A stretch of 64,000 nucleotides of DNA, from assembly GCF_020166395.1 (NCBI RefSeq), contig NZ_JAIQXU010000001.1, forward strand, positions 1 to 64,000. Direction: 5' to 3'. The notes beneath the pieces are model-generated. The model was not told where the DNA came from. It worked only from the letters and a program-made list of their open reading frames with translations, and made no database searches. Source of the DNA: Deinococcus betulae. Lineage in GTDB: Bacteria; Deinococcota; Deinococci; Deinococcales; Deinococcaceae. Both the position numbers and the translations under genes were made by a program. Position 1 is the stretch's first letter. Each line of letters begins with the position of its first letter. This document shows positions 35,739 to 48,586 of the stretch, piece by piece.

Positions 35739-36920
35739 ATGAGCCAACCAGAATTCAATTTTGCCGATGCGCTGCGCGAAGTGGCGCAGGCACGCAACAT
35801 CAACGAGCTGCAACTGATTGAAGCGTTCGAGCAGAGCCTCGCGCAGGCGTACACCCGCAACGTCGAACCCGACAAGCGCATTGAAGTGCACCTGGACCCC
35901 CAGAGCGGCGAACTGGAAGTGCTGGTCGTGCGTGAGGTCGTGGAAAAGGTTGAGGACGAGCACCTGCAGATCTCTCTGGCGGACGCGCTGGAGCTGGACC
36001 CTGGCGTCGAAATCGGCATGGAGATGGAGTTTCCGGTCGACCGCGAGAAGTTCTCGCGCATCGCCCTGCAGGCCGCCAAGCAGACCCTGACCCAGAAGAT
36101 GCGCGAAACCGAGCGCAACGTGGTCTTCAACGAATACAAGGACCGCGAGGGCCAGGTGCTGACGGCCCAGGTGGTCCGCAGCGACAACAAGGGCAACTGG
36201 TTCGTGGAACTGGGCGCCGGCGAGGCCATTCTGCCCCCCCGCGAGCAGATTCCCGGCGAGAAGCTGACCCCCGGCAACCGCGTCAAGATTTACCTCAAGG
36301 AAGTGCGCAAGACGCCCAAGGGGCCGACCATTCTGGCCAGCCGCGCCGACGAGCGGCTGCTGGACTACCTGCTGCGTCAGGAAATCCCCGAAGTCGCCAA
36401 TGGCATCGTGGAGGTCAAGGCCATTTCGCGCGAGGCTGGGCAGCGCAGCAAGGTCGCCGTGTTCTCGCACAACAGCAACGTGGACCCCATCGGCGCCTGC
36501 ATCGGGCACCGCGGGAACCGCATCCAGGCCGTCACTGGCGAACTGGGCCGCGAGCGCGTGGACGTCATTCTGTGGGACGGCAACACCCGCGACTTCATTC
36601 GCAACGCGCTGTCCCCCGCTAAAGTCGGCCTGATTGAGGTGCAGCCGGAGCGCCGCGAGGCCACCGTGACCGTGACGCCCGACCAGCTGTCGCTGGCCAT
36701 CGGCAAGGGCGGCCAGAACGTGCGCCTGGCGGCCAAGCTGACCGGCTTCAAGATTGACCTACGCGAAACCGCCGCCATCAGCGACTTGGACGCCGCCATG
36801 CAGCAAGCCCTGCAAGACGAGCAGGATGGCCAGAACAGCGGCGCCGCCCAGTCGGCCTTCGACGCACTGTTTAAGGACAGTAAGTCGGTCGCCACCGCCA
36901 GCCCCGACGACGTGGAGTAA
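35739..36920 (+). CDS. nusA: Transcription termination/antitermination factor NusA
   Basis: 393 residues. N-terminal RNA-polymerase-binding domain (MSQPEFNFADALREVAQARNINELQLIEAFEQSL), S1 domain (about 130-200, GQVLTAQVVRSDNKGNWFVELG), two KH domains (GACIGHRGNRIQAVTGELGRERVDVILW and LAIGKGGQNVRLAAKLTGFKIDL). It lacks the C-terminal acidic repeats of E. coli NusA, as in many Gram-positive-type proteins. Acts on RNA polymerase pausing and termination. Spaced 41 bases after rimP. Confidence 0.97.
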   Translation: MSQPEFNFADALREVAQARNINELQLIEAFEQSLAQAYTRNVEPDKRIEVHLDPQSGELEVLVVREVVEKVEDEHLQISLADALELDPGVEIGMEMEFPVDREKFSRIALQAAKQTLTQKMRETERNVVFNEYKDREGQVLTAQVVRSDNKGNWFVELGAGEAILPPREQIPGEKLTPGNRVKIYLKEVRKTPKGPTILASRADERLLDYLLRQEIPEVANGIVEVKAISREAGQRSKVAVFSHNSNVDPIGACIGHRGNRIQAVTGELGRERVDVILWDGNTRDFIRNALSPAKVGLIEVQPERREATVTVTPDQLSLAIGKGGQNVRLAAKLTGFKIDLRETAAISDLDAAMQQALQDEQDGQNSGAAQSAFDALFKDSKSVATASPDDVE

Positions 36921-36923
36921 TCC

Positions 36924-37196
36924 TTGACCGGCCCCCAGACCCTGAAGCATGTCCCCGAGCGCACCTGCGTGGCGTGCCGCCGCAAACGGCCGCAAGGCGA
37001 ATTTCTACGCCTGACCAAGGTGGACGGCGCGTGGCAACTGGGGCAGCGGCCCAGACAGGGCCGGGGGGCTTACCTGTGCGCAGATACACCCACCTGCTGG
37101 CAAGACAAGCGGCTGCGGCGGGCTTTTGGCGCTCAGGCGACGACTGTGGCCGAACTGGCACAGCGCACGGTCACGCCGGGCGCCCCCGATTCATAA
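36924..37196 (+). CDS. rnpM: YlxR/RnpM RNA-binding protein
   Basis: 90 residues starting from TTG (36924) after nusA; the conserved part begins RTCVACRRKRPQGEFLRL (about 13-30), with GRGAYLCADTPTCW and LRRAFG following. YlxR-family proteins bind RNA and modulate RNase P in Bacillus. Its location between nusA and infB is conserved across bacteria. Confidence 0.9.
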   Translation: MTGPQTLKHVPERTCVACRRKRPQGEFLRLTKVDGAWQLGQRPRQGRGAYLCADTPTCWQDKRLRRAFGAQATTVAELAQRTVTPGAPDS

Positions 37197-37242
37197 TGCG
37201 TTTTGCGCCTATGGCGCAGAGCAGGACTCACCGGAGGTGAGC

Positions 37243-39072
<1,830 letters not shown>

Positions 39073-39089
39073 GCCAGGCTCAACACAGC

Positions 39090-39125
39090 GGGAGAGGCGT
39101 CCATAGCGGCGCCTCTCCCCTTTTT
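39090..39125 (+). terminator. Terminator of the nusA-infB operon
   Basis: GGGAGAGGCG (39090-39099) and CGCCTCTCCC (39110-39119), perfect 10-bp stem, then CTTTTT. Confidence 0.92.
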
Positions 39126-39194
39126 GGTTTCGTGTCGTTGCGGTACAGAGCCTGGAATCACCTGTTGCCTCTGGCCTGGGCATTTAGAGCACAT

Positions 39195-40145
39195 CTATCT
39201 GTTGTACGGCTTCTCGTTGACCCAATGAAAGCCGCGCGTTTTAAGCGGTTCCCCGCTGACCTGGGTACGCTGACGGTCCGTGTTCAGGGCCGCTAGACCA
39301 GTCCGGACGTTAAAGGCCACTGCCACAAGCAGGAGCAGAGTCATCACCCAGGCGGCGGCAGTCGTCAGCCCCGATTGGGGCCTCCCCGAACGGGCCGGTA
39401 CGGCCTCGCCTGTTACTAGGGCGCGCAGGCGGCGGGCATCCATCGCCAGCAGGACCACAGCTGCCAGGAGCAGATGGGCGCTGAAATTCTTGACCGGCAC
39501 GTCGTAAAACAGGTTCAGGGCCAGCACATTGCTCATAGTTATGGCAGCCACCAGGGCGCCCAGCGTCACCGTCCGGCGGTGCAGCAGCAGCAGGGCCGGC
39601 AGTACCTCGGCCACACCCGCCACCCACTGGTAGCCGGGGCTGGCAGCCATGAAGCGCCACAGCAGGCCCATCGGACTGGACTCGGCGTAGGTGGTGCCCA
39701 GTTGCGCGGACGACAGCAGGTCAAACTGCCCAAGATTGAACTTGGCCATGCCGTAGACCGTGAGCCAGACGATTAAAACCACACGCAGGAACCGGCCAAG
39801 CGTCGTCAGCACCTGTGGGCGAAGGAGCGAGGGGGCCAGCGCCGTCCACGCCACACCCGCCATCAGGGAGGCCAGCAGGAGGCACAGCGTCCAGGCCCAC
39901 AGCAGGGCGGTGTCCCCACTGCCGGTGGCTTCACCCAGAGGTGGGAGTGGCGTGCCGAATAGGGCGCGGCTTACAGCATCGGCCACAGGCCAGACGGTCT
40001 CCGCTGGAAGAAAGCCCTGCACCCCAGCCAGAAAGTACAGGGCCAGGTACGCGGCGCCGAAATGCAGCAGGAAGCGCCGCCACAGCGGCCAGACCTGCAC
40101 CGGGGGCGACGCTTCGGGAGCCAGCGCAGGTAAGGCAGCAGTCAT
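39195..40145 (-). CDS. DoxX-like membrane protein
   Basis: 316 residues, about six to seven membrane segments (RFLLHFGAAYLALYFLAG near residue 25; ALLWAWTLCLLLASLMAGVAWTAL; FLRVVLIVWLTVYGMAKFNL; YQWVAGVAEVLPALLLL; LVAAITMSNVLALNLFYDVPV; LLLAAVVLLAMDARR; VMTLLLLVAVAFN). The segment with GMAKFNLGQF and FYDVPVKNFSAHLLLAAVVLL is DoxX-like. Role unknown; related proteins affect membrane redox state. The ATG at 40145 is preferred over 40172; TAGGA precedes it. Confidence 0.62.
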   Translation of the reverse strand: MTAALPALAPEASPPVQVWPLWRRFLLHFGAAYLALYFLAGVQGFLPAETVWPVADAVSRALFGTPLPPLGEATGSGDTALLWAWTLCLLLASLMAGVAWTALAPSLLRPQVLTTLGRFLRVVLIVWLTVYGMAKFNLGQFDLLSSAQLGTTYAESSPMGLLWRFMAASPGYQWVAGVAEVLPALLLLHRRTVTLGALVAAITMSNVLALNLFYDVPVKNFSAHLLLAAVVLLAMDARRLRALVTGEAVPARSGRPQSGLTTAAAWVMTLLLLVAVAFNVRTGLAALNTDRQRTQVSGEPLKTRGFHWVNEKPYNR

Positions 40146-40191
40146 TCCTACAGCATGACCGCCGCCCCACACGCGCGCCAGCAGATCTGCC

Positions 40192-42018
<1,827 letters not shown>

Positions 42019-42085
42019 ACCGGAGGCTAGCATTCCTGGCCGCATCTGAACCGATTCAGTCGCCCGCGCAGTACAGTGAAGCGGC

Positions 42086-43306
42086 ATGAATGGCCCGGCC
42101 CCCCTGACCACCTCTTCCCTGTCCCCGGCGGCGGTGTTGCCCGCCGTCTTTCGGCTGCCCCACGCGGCGGGGCTGGCCCTGAGCGTCTTCCTGCTGGGCT
42201 TTGGGCTCTCGCTGGCCGTGCCGTATATGGCGCTGTTTGCCGTGGGCGAGGTGGGCTTGACCCCCTTACAACTGGGTCTGTTCCTCACCAGCAACGCGGT
42301 GGCCGCCGTGCTGATCGCCACACGACTGGCGCGATGGTCGGACCGCTGGACCAACCGCAAGCCGCTGGTGCTGCTGACCCTGCTGGCCGGCGGCCTGGGC
42401 TACGGCCTGCTGTGCGTCACGCGGTCCTACCCGGCGCTGCTGGTCACGGGGGCGGTGTTTCTGGCCACGGGGGCGGCGGCTTTTCCACAGGTGTTCTCCT
42501 TTGCCCGCGCCACGTTGCAGGACGTGCCAGCCGAACTGGCCGAGCGCGCCCTGACTGTGCTGCGTGCGGTGTTCAGCCTGTCGTGGGTGGTCGGGCCAGG
42601 GCTGGGAGCGGCGGTGCTGGCGGGGTTTGATTTTGTGGGAGTCTTCGCGGCGGCAGCGGCCTGCTTCGTGCTGGCGGCGGCGCCGCTGCTGCGGGTGCCG
42701 GGGCGCACCCCCAGGGCCAGTGTGCCGGCCACCGCGCCCGCCAGCGCGCCGCGCCGCGCCGTGGCCTGGGGCGCCCTGGCCTTTGTGCTGTACGGCATGG
42801 CCATGAGCATGGGCATGACCGTCTTTCCGCTGTTCGTGACCAGCACGCTGGGCGGCACGGGGGGTCAGGTGGGCTTCCTGGTGGGCCTGTGCGCCCTGCT
42901 GGAAATCCCGGTGATGCTGGCCCTGGTCACCTGGCGGCGCCTGCCCCCGGTGGCCTGGCTGGTGGCGGCGGGCATGGCGCTGTTTGCCGTGCATTTCGCG
43001 CTGCTGTTTCTGGCCCAGGGCCAGGCGCTGCTGGTGGCGGCCCAGGTGCTGCGCGCCGTCGTCCTGGCCCTGCTGGCGGGCCTGGGGATGGCCTACTTTC
43101 AGGAACTGATGCCAGGACGCTTTGCCGCCGCCACCACCCTCTTTGCCAACACCAGTAGCCTGGGTGGCATGCTCAGCGGCGTCACGGCGGGCGCGTGGGC
43201 CCAGGCATTTGGCTACCGCAGCGTCTTTCTGCTGTGCCTGACCCTGGCCGCCGCCGCGTGGGCCGTCATGCTGTGGCGCGGGCAGCCGGGCAAGCCGGAC
43301 AACTAA
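42086..43306 (+). CDS. MFS transporter
   Basis: 406 residues, about 12 membrane segments. [37 protein letters not shown] carries the loop 2-3 motif ([13 protein letters not shown]) of the major facilitator family; the halves are separated by the Pro/Ala-rich [23 protein letters not shown] (about 208-230). The overall pattern is like sugar-efflux SetA transporters; the substrate is unknown. TACAGT at 42072-42077 lies 8 bases before the ATG (leaderless). Confidence 0.9.
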   Translation: MNGPAPLTTSSLSPAAVLPAVFRLPHAAGLALSVFLLGFGLSLAVPYMALFAVGEVGLTPLQLGLFLTSNAVAAVLIATRLARWSDRWTNRKPLVLLTLLAGGLGYGLLCVTRSYPALLVTGAVFLATGAAAFPQVFSFARATLQDVPAELAERALTVLRAVFSLSWVVGPGLGAAVLAGFDFVGVFAAAAACFVLAAAPLLRVPGRTPRASVPATAPASAPRRAVAWGALAFVLYGMAMSMGMTVFPLFVTSTLGGTGGQVGFLVGLCALLEIPVMLALVTWRRLPPVAWLVAAGMALFAVHFALLFLAQGQALLVAAQVLRAVVLALLAGLGMAYFQELMPGRFAAATTLFANTSSLGGMLSGVTAGAWAQAFGYRSVFLLCLTLAAAAWAVMLWRGQPGKPDN

Positions 43307-43351
43307 GCGTCGCCTCACTTCATTTTCTAAAGCAGGCGGTATGCTGTGGGC

Positions 43352-44002
43352 ATGACCCAGACCCCGCAGACCGCCCAGGCCGAGGCCCAGGTGCTTGTTC
43401 CTCTGACCACCCCAGAAGAAGTCGAGCAGTTCCTGACCGAGTACCCACTGGCCGCCGTCTTCAAGGCCGGCACCTGCCACAAAACCATGCAGGGCTTTGG
43501 GGTGCTGGAAACCTTCCTCCAGCGTTTTGACCTGCCCGTGGGCTACATCCGGGTGGTGGACTGGCGCCCGGCCAGCAATCACGTCGCGCAGCGCACCGGC
43601 CTGATTCACCACAGCCCGCAGTTCATTCTGTTCAAAGACGGTGAGGCGCAGTACGAGGTCAACAACTGGGACATCACGCCAGAGGCCCTGACCCCGGTGT
43701 TTCAGGCCCAGGTGCCCGCCCGCCAGGGCACGGCCAGCGTCGCCACCGACGACAACGTGGAGCCCTACCGCCGCCTGATGCGCGCCTACCTGGACGGCAC
43801 CCTGAGCGAGTGGGCCTTTCAGGACCAGTACGTCAACCTGTTCCGTGATGACGCCAGTCTGCGCAGCCAGCGCGAATTCGAGCTGCTGTCGCGCCTGTTC
43901 GGTGACCCCGACGCCTACCACGGCGGCCTGCACCAGCTGGGCGCACCGCAGGAACGCGGTGACCTGCGCGACCGGGTTCAGGCGCTGCTGGACGAGCTGT
44001 AA
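43352..44002 (+). CDS. Bacilliredoxin (YtxJ/BrxC-like) fused to an immunity-like helical domain
   Basis: 216 residues from the ATG at 43352, 6 bases after TATGCT (43340-43345). Residues 18-120 are a thioredoxin-fold YtxJ/BrxC-like unit with a single active cysteine in [16 protein letters not shown] (C42); such proteins remove bacillithiol from protein thiols, and Deinococcus makes bacillithiol. Residues 136-216 ([29 protein letters not shown]...[16 protein letters not shown]...[12 protein letters not shown]) look like the helical colicin-immunity type family. The fusion is unusual and its second domain is assigned with moderate confidence. Confidence 0.75.
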   Translation: MTQTPQTAQAEAQVLVPLTTPEEVEQFLTEYPLAAVFKAGTCHKTMQGFGVLETFLQRFDLPVGYIRVVDWRPASNHVAQRTGLIHHSPQFILFKDGEAQYEVNNWDITPEALTPVFQAQVPARQGTASVATDDNVEPYRRLMRAYLDGTLSEWAFQDQYVNLFRDDASLRSQREFELLSRLFGDPDAYHGGLHQLGAPQERGDLRDRVQALLDEL

Positions 44003-44034
44003 TTCCTGACCCTCTGACCCCTTTCTCAGACCAA

Positions 44035-44070
44035 CCTCACGCGGCCTCCGGGCCCTGCGCGTGAGGTTTT
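44035..44070 (+). terminator. Terminator of the bacilliredoxin gene
   Basis: CCTCACGCG (44035-44043) and CGCGTGAGG (44058-44066), then TTTT. Confidence 0.85.
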
Positions 44071-44185
44071 GCATTTGTGTAAGCGGCCCGTAAGAGGGTA
44101 TGGGGTGTCATGGGGGTGTTTCCCGAGCTTCGCCCTGCCCACTGCACGCTCTGTGCGCCCTCACGTTAGACTCACCGGAACCTCC

Positions 44186-45034
44186 ATGCCAGAACCCACA
44201 GCCCCCCAGATGCCCCCCCTGAACCACGCCGTTGCCGTGCCGCAAGGTGACGCTGTCTACGCCGGCCTCAGCACGGACCACTATCCCTGGACCGAGGTCA
44301 TGACGGACCTGACCCTGCGGCAGACGCAGGGCTTCACCGGCACCTTCGACGCCTGGCAAAAAGGACGCTGGGTGCGGTTTGTGTGGTCGCGCGGCGCGCT
44401 GCTGGGCGGGTACACGCACGGCGGCCAGGCCGTTCCCTGGCACGTGGCGATGCAGGGTGTGCCGCGCGCCCGCGTGAGCCTGGCGGCGCTGCAGCCCAAT
44501 CTGGCCGAGTTGCTGTGGGCCACACGCGCCGCGCCCGGCCAGGCGGCCCCGGCCCCCTGGCCCGCGCTGCGCCCCCTCTTGGAGCAGGAGTCTTTTCACG
44601 GCCTGTTGGTCTCGGGGCTGAACTGCAGCTTCTGGTCGTATGGCCGCTTTATCGGGGGCGGGCTGCCTGACCAGGGGGCACCGTGCGCGCTCTTCGCCAC
44701 CAATGCCGAGGACAACCGCGCCCAGTTTGCCAGCTTCTGGCAGGAGCTGCTGACCACTGTTCACCGCGCCCAGCCGCTGGATACCGTCTGGCAACAGGTC
44801 ACGGTGCGGCTGGTGGGCGACCACCCCTGCCTGGACCCGTTCGCGCAGGATGTCAGCTTCCGTGACGGCGTCCTGACTATCGAAGAGGGAGTGCCGGTCC
44901 GGGAATTCCGGCCGGCCCTGAACGCCGCCCTGCGCGCCAGCCTGTCCCGTCTGGGCGTGCGGCTGGGTGACCTGCCGCTGGACGCCCTGCGCCAGCGCCC
45001 CGAGTGGGCCGCCTCTGGCCTGGAGACCTCATGA
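44186..45034 (+). CDS. DUF4388-like protein, first gene of a receptor operon
   Basis: 282 residues from the ATG at 44186. TAGACT at 44167-44172 supplies a promoter; GGAACC lies before the ATG. The N-terminal part (MTDLTLRQTQGFTGTFDAWQKGRWVRFVWSRGALLGGYTHGG) has the DUF4388/PatA-like effect-domain pattern found in chemosensory proteins. The middle (WATRAAPGQAA... LLEQESFHGLLVSGLNCSFWSYGRF) and C-terminus are not recognised. No signal peptide. Its TGA overlaps the next ATG (ATGA). Confidence 0.6.
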   Translation: MPEPTAPQMPPLNHAVAVPQGDAVYAGLSTDHYPWTEVMTDLTLRQTQGFTGTFDAWQKGRWVRFVWSRGALLGGYTHGGQAVPWHVAMQGVPRARVSLAALQPNLAELLWATRAAPGQAAPAPWPALRPLLEQESFHGLLVSGLNCSFWSYGRFIGGGLPDQGAPCALFATNAEDNRAQFASFWQELLTTVHRAQPLDTVWQQVTVRLVGDHPCLDPFAQDVSFRDGVLTIEEGVPVREFRPALNAALRASLSRLGVRLGDLPLDALRQRPEWAASGLETS

Positions 45035-45441
45035 CCCTGACTGCCCCCACCTGGCCCGACGGCCTGACCGACCAGACGCCGCTGCCATTCAACATCTGGC
45101 GCGTCATGACGCATGTGGATGGTCTGCGTGACCTGACCGAGGTAGCGCGCCTGGCCGGCATGACGGTGCCTGACGCCCAGGAGCGCCTGCGCACCGCCGG
45201 CGAGTGGGTCAAGCGCGCCAACCAGAACCACCAGCAGGTCTCGGATGACACCGCCGACGCCGTAACCGCCTGTCTGACCCCCGTGGTGGGCCCGATGGCC
45301 GCCGTGATGGTGGACGAGGCCCTGGACGACCTGGGCGACGGCGCCACCCTGAACGCCCTGCTGTCTCATGTGGCCCGCCAGCTCACGCCTGAACGGGTGC
45401 AGCAGTTTGCCCGTAACCTCCGCGCCAGGGGCCTGGCATGA
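45031..45441 (+). CDS. Hypothetical protein with DUF8082-like C-terminus
   Basis: 136 residues. N-terminal FNIWRVMTHVDGLRDLTEVARLAGMTVPDAQERLRTAGEWVKRA resembles a small winged-helix unit; C-terminal LTPVVGPMAAVMVDEALDDLGDGATLNALLSHVARQLTPERVQQFARNLRARG fits the helical DUF8082 pattern of signalling proteins, a tentative match. Overlaps the upstream stop and is followed after 67 bases by the HAMP gene. Likely cytoplasmic partner in one complex. Confidence 0.55.
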   Translation: MTLTAPTWPDGLTDQTPLPFNIWRVMTHVDGLRDLTEVARLAGMTVPDAQERLRTAGEWVKRANQNHQQVSDDTADAVTACLTPVVGPMAAVMVDEALDDLGDGATLNALLSHVARQLTPERVQQFARNLRARGLA

Positions 45442-45508
45442 CCGCCCGGCCCCGCTGCGCCGCCCTGACCCGCCGCCCTACGACCCCCCTCACCCTGGGA
45501 GCCCACAC

Positions 45509-47170
45509 ATGAAGTACACCGTTGTCATCCGAGAAGCTGTCGCGCAGGACAAACGGGCCACGCTTGAGGCCCTGTTGCAGGAGCGGTTTGGGCTGAACGC
45601 CGAGCAGGCGCAGCGCCTGGGCAGCCGCCGTTCAGGCCGGCTGATGAAGCCCACAGGGCGCCCGCGCGCCGAACTGCTGATGTCCATGTTTCAGCAGGTG
45701 GGTGCCAGCGTGGCCCTGGAAGAGGTGCGCGACGAAACCGACCTGGTCAGCGAGCCGTTTCAGGGCGTCACTCCCGCCCCCAGCCGCCCGGCGCCTACCC
45801 CCTTTGCCGCCGACGACGCGCCGCTGGCCCCTCTGCAGACGCAGGCCACCGCCTCGCAGGACATGGCCGACCTGCGCGCCTCGGCCATCTGGCCCGCCGT
45901 GCCCTTTGGCGCTGACGACGCCAGCGCCGCCAATCCCTTCGCGGCCCTGAACGATCCGTTTGCGGCACCTGGCGCCAGCGCGGGAGGCATGGACAGCAGT
46001 CTGGCCAGCGCCCTGGGGAATCTGGACACCACACCGGGCGGCTGGGGCAGCAGCGGCGGCGCGGGAACAGCAGTGCTTGACCCGGTGGTGGCGCCCGCAC
46101 CCCTCCCGGCGGCGCCTGAGGCCGGGGCCGACGTGTGGTCGGACTTTACTGGCGCCCTGACCATCCACGACTCGACCCCCACCAAAACGGCCACAGCCGC
46201 CGAGGTGCCGCAGCAGCCTCTGGACACCATGGTGGTCACGCCCCTGACCGACGAGGCGCCCAAGGCCAGCGCCCGGCGCACCAGCCTGGGGCAGCGGATG
46301 GCCCTGGGCGCACTGGTGCCGCTGGGCGTGTCCAGCCTGCTGACCCTGACCGTGCTGTCCCTGACCCTGCCACGCCTGCAACAAAATCAGATTCAGAGCA
46401 ACGCGCAGGCCGTGGCCGTGGCCGTCAGCGGCAACATTGACCCCAACCGTGGGTACGGCAACATCGCACCGCAAATCGAGTCGCTGGTCAATAGCTCCAG
46501 CGTGGGCTTTGTACAGGTGGAACTGCGCGACGGCTCGCGCTTCTTCTCCAGCCAGACGCCCGACATCAACGACATTCTGAACGCCGAAGTCAGCAACTGG
46601 CTGACCGACAACCCCACCAAGAACAACTACGTGGGCAGCATCTCGCCGGCCAGCGTCTACCAGGCCCGCGCCGACGAACTGAAGGAACTGGGCGGCACGG
46701 CCAACGACGTGGAGAAGTTGCAGGCGCAGGCCAATGACCCCAAGAACCAGCAGAAGACGGCCATCAACTACATCGTGCAGCAAATCACCGTCTCGGAGCA
46801 GAACGGGCGCCGCGTGGTGGAGACCGGGCGCAACGTCGAAGGCAACGACAACCTGCTCTATACCGTGGCCGTGGGCGTGTCCAATGCCCAGCAGCAGGCG
46901 CAGCTGCGCAACACCATTTTCCTGGTGCTGTTCGTGTCGCTGCTGGCGCTGGGTCTGGCCGCCTACCTGGCGCTGCGCGCCGCCCGCCGCGTGGTGGAGC
47001 CCATCGAGCAACTGGTGAAAATCGCCGACGCCATCAGCATGGGTGACCTGTCGCGCCCCGTGCAGGCCGAGCGCAACGACGAGATCGGTGACCTGGCCCA
47101 GGCCCTGGAGCGCATGCGCCTGAGCCTGGACTCGGCGATGGAGCGTCTGCGCCGCCGCCGCCGAGGCTAA
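45509..47170 (+). CDS. HAMP-domain membrane protein without an output domain
   Basis: 553 residues. Residues 1-75 form a compact alpha/beta unit (KYTVVIREAVAQDKRATLEALLQERFGLNAEQAQRLGSRRSG), followed by a long Ala/Pro/Asp-rich cytoplasmic linker to about 260. TM1 at 264-288, an extracytoplasmic sensor-like region at 289-468 (NYVGSISPASVYQARADELKELGG), TM2 at 468-488, HAMP at 489-541 (RRVVEPIEQLVKIADAISMGDLSRPVQAERNDEIGDLAQALERM). It ends 12 residues later, so the methyl-accepting or kinase module usually after HAMP is absent. No frameshift is visible. Confidence 0.8.
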   Translation: MKYTVVIREAVAQDKRATLEALLQERFGLNAEQAQRLGSRRSGRLMKPTGRPRAELLMSMFQQVGASVALEEVRDETDLVSEPFQGVTPAPSRPAPTPFAADDAPLAPLQTQATASQDMADLRASAIWPAVPFGADDASAANPFAALNDPFAAPGASAGGMDSSLASALGNLDTTPGGWGSSGGAGTAVLDPVVAPAPLPAAPEAGADVWSDFTGALTIHDSTPTKTATAAEVPQQPLDTMVVTPLTDEAPKASARRTSLGQRMALGALVPLGVSSLLTLTVLSLTLPRLQQNQIQSNAQAVAVAVSGNIDPNRGYGNIAPQIESLVNSSSVGFVQVELRDGSRFFSSQTPDINDILNAEVSNWLTDNPTKNNYVGSISPASVYQARADELKELGGTANDVEKLQAQANDPKNQQKTAINYIVQQITVSEQNGRRVVETGRNVEGNDNLLYTVAVGVSNAQQQAQLRNTIFLVLFVSLLALGLAAYLALRAARRVVEPIEQLVKIADAISMGDLSRPVQAERNDEIGDLAQALERMRLSLDSAMERLRRRRRG

Positions 47171-47185
47171 GCGACACAGCAAACT

Positions 47186-47209
47186 GGGCCGCCCCGCAAA
47201 GGGCGGCCC
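47186..47209. terminator. Bidirectional hairpin after the HAMP gene
   Basis: GGGCCGCCC (47186-47194) and GGGCGGCCC (47201-47209), CGCAAA loop, between convergent genes. Confidence 0.8.
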
Positions 47210-47230
47210 AACGCTTTGCTGTGATGACGC

Positions 47231-47689
47231 TCAGCTGGCCTGCATGCTGTGCTTCATGTCACGAATCTGGTCGTGACTGGCCTTGACCTGCGCGTACTGC
47301 CCTTCCACGAAGGAGCGGATATCGGCGGGCAGCTCGGCTTCTTTCAGGACATCCTGATAGTTCTCGACGGCCACGTCCTCGCCACGCTCGCACTCGGCCA
47401 CCACCTGATAGTCGTCGCGGCCGGTCAGGGCGTCACGCACGTTCAGCCAGGTGCGGTGCAGGGCCGCGCCCACGCTGCCACTCTCGCGGGGCTTGTCGCC
47501 CAGGCGGCTGATGTGTGACTCCACGTCGCCGGCCATCTGGGCCCGCTGCACGCTGCGCTCCATAAAGAGGCTGCGTAGGCCAGCGTCGGTGGCGTGTTCG
47601 GCCGCGTCCTTAAAGCCCTTCTCGCCGTCACGCAGGGTGCCCAGCAGGTACTGCAATTTGTCCAGCACAGTCTCGTTGTTCATGGTCAT
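47231..47689 (-). CDS. PA2169-family four-helix-bundle protein (DUF2383)
   Basis: 152 residues from the ATG at 47689 (MTMNNETVLDKLQYLLGTLRDGEKGFKDAAEHATDAGLRSLF), with GGAGG just upstream; the longer frame to 47857 is unsupported. Conserved bundle: RAQMAGDVESHISRLGDKPRESGSVGAALHRTWLNVRDALTGRDDYQVVAECERGEDVAVENYQDVL, with Glu/His positions typical of ferritin-like metal sites. Related proteins are stress-induced; function unknown. Confidence 0.85.
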   Translation of the reverse strand: MTMNNETVLDKLQYLLGTLRDGEKGFKDAAEHATDAGLRSLFMERSVQRAQMAGDVESHISRLGDKPRESGSVGAALHRTWLNVRDALTGRDDYQVVAECERGEDVAVENYQDVLKEAELPADIRSFVEGQYAQVKASHDQIRDMKHSMQAS

Positions 47690-47890
47690 GGGTGCATCCT
47701 CCAGTCTGATATGGGGGTGTGATGGGGTCTGCCGCGCGGCTTGCGCAGGCGCCGCAAGGTTGAACGGCCCCAGCGTAGGGGGCGGCCCCGCTTGCCACCT
47801 GACAGTTCGGCCAAGGCGTCCTTTACCGTCAGTTGGCGCAGGCTTGCCCCATCTCACATCTGGCCCCGCCGGACGTGCTCTGCTGCCGTC

Positions 47891-48586
47891 ATGACGCCCT
47901 GGCTTCTGAGGATGCGCTGGCTAGACCTCTGTTTTCTGCACTGGGCGGTGCCGGCTGAGACCATTCAGGCCAGCCTGCCGGCCGGGGTGGAGGTCGACAC
48001 CTGGCAGGGTCAGGCCTACCTGGGCGTGGTGCCGTTCCGAATGGAAGACGTGGCCCCGCGTGGCTGCCCAGCGGTGCCGGGCCTGAGCGCCTTTCCTGAG
48101 CTAAACCTGCGCACCTACGTAAAGGTGAACGGCGAACGCGGCGTCTGGTTTTACAGCCTGGACGTGACGCAGCCGCTGGCCGCCGCCCTGGCGCGCCGCC
48201 TGTTTCATCTGCCCTACCGCGAGGCGCGCATGTGGGTCAGCCGGGAAGGCGACGTGACCCGCTATGCCAGCGTCCGTACCGATGAGCGAACGGGCGCCGG
48301 GGCTTTTGCCGGGGCCTACCGCCCGGTGGGCCAACCCCTGAGGCCCGCCGCAGACAGTCTGGAGCATTGGCTGACCGATCACCTGCGGCTGTTCAGCGCC
48401 GACCGTGCAGGTCACCTCTACCGGGGCCGCATTCACCATCACCCCTGGCCCCTGCGCCGCGCCGAGGCTGAGGTGCGCGTCAACACACTGGCGCAGCCGC
48501 TGGGCCTGACCCTGGACGGCCCACCCCACGCCCTGCACGCCGAGCGCCTTGAGGTGCGGGCATGGTGGAGAGACCGGCTGACGTAA
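47891..48586 (+). CDS. DUF2071 (YqjF-like) protein
   Basis: 231 residues from ATG at 47891; the upstream part of the frame (from 47741) is not homologous. MRWLDLCFLHWAVPAETIQASLPAGVEVDTWQGQAYLGVVPFRMEDVAPRGCPAVPGLSAFPELNLRTYVKVNGERGVWFYSLDV matches DUF2071/YqjF acetoacetate-decarboxylase-like fold proteins of unknown function. Divergent from the bundle protein. Confidence 0.85.
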   Translation: MTPWLLRMRWLDLCFLHWAVPAETIQASLPAGVEVDTWQGQAYLGVVPFRMEDVAPRGCPAVPGLSAFPELNLRTYVKVNGERGVWFYSLDVTQPLAAALARRLFHLPYREARMWVSREGDVTRYASVRTDERTGAGAFAGAYRPVGQPLRPAADSLEHWLTDHLRLFSADRAGHLYRGRIHHHPWPLRRAEAEVRVNTLAQPLGLTLDGPPHALHAERLEVRAWWRDRLT

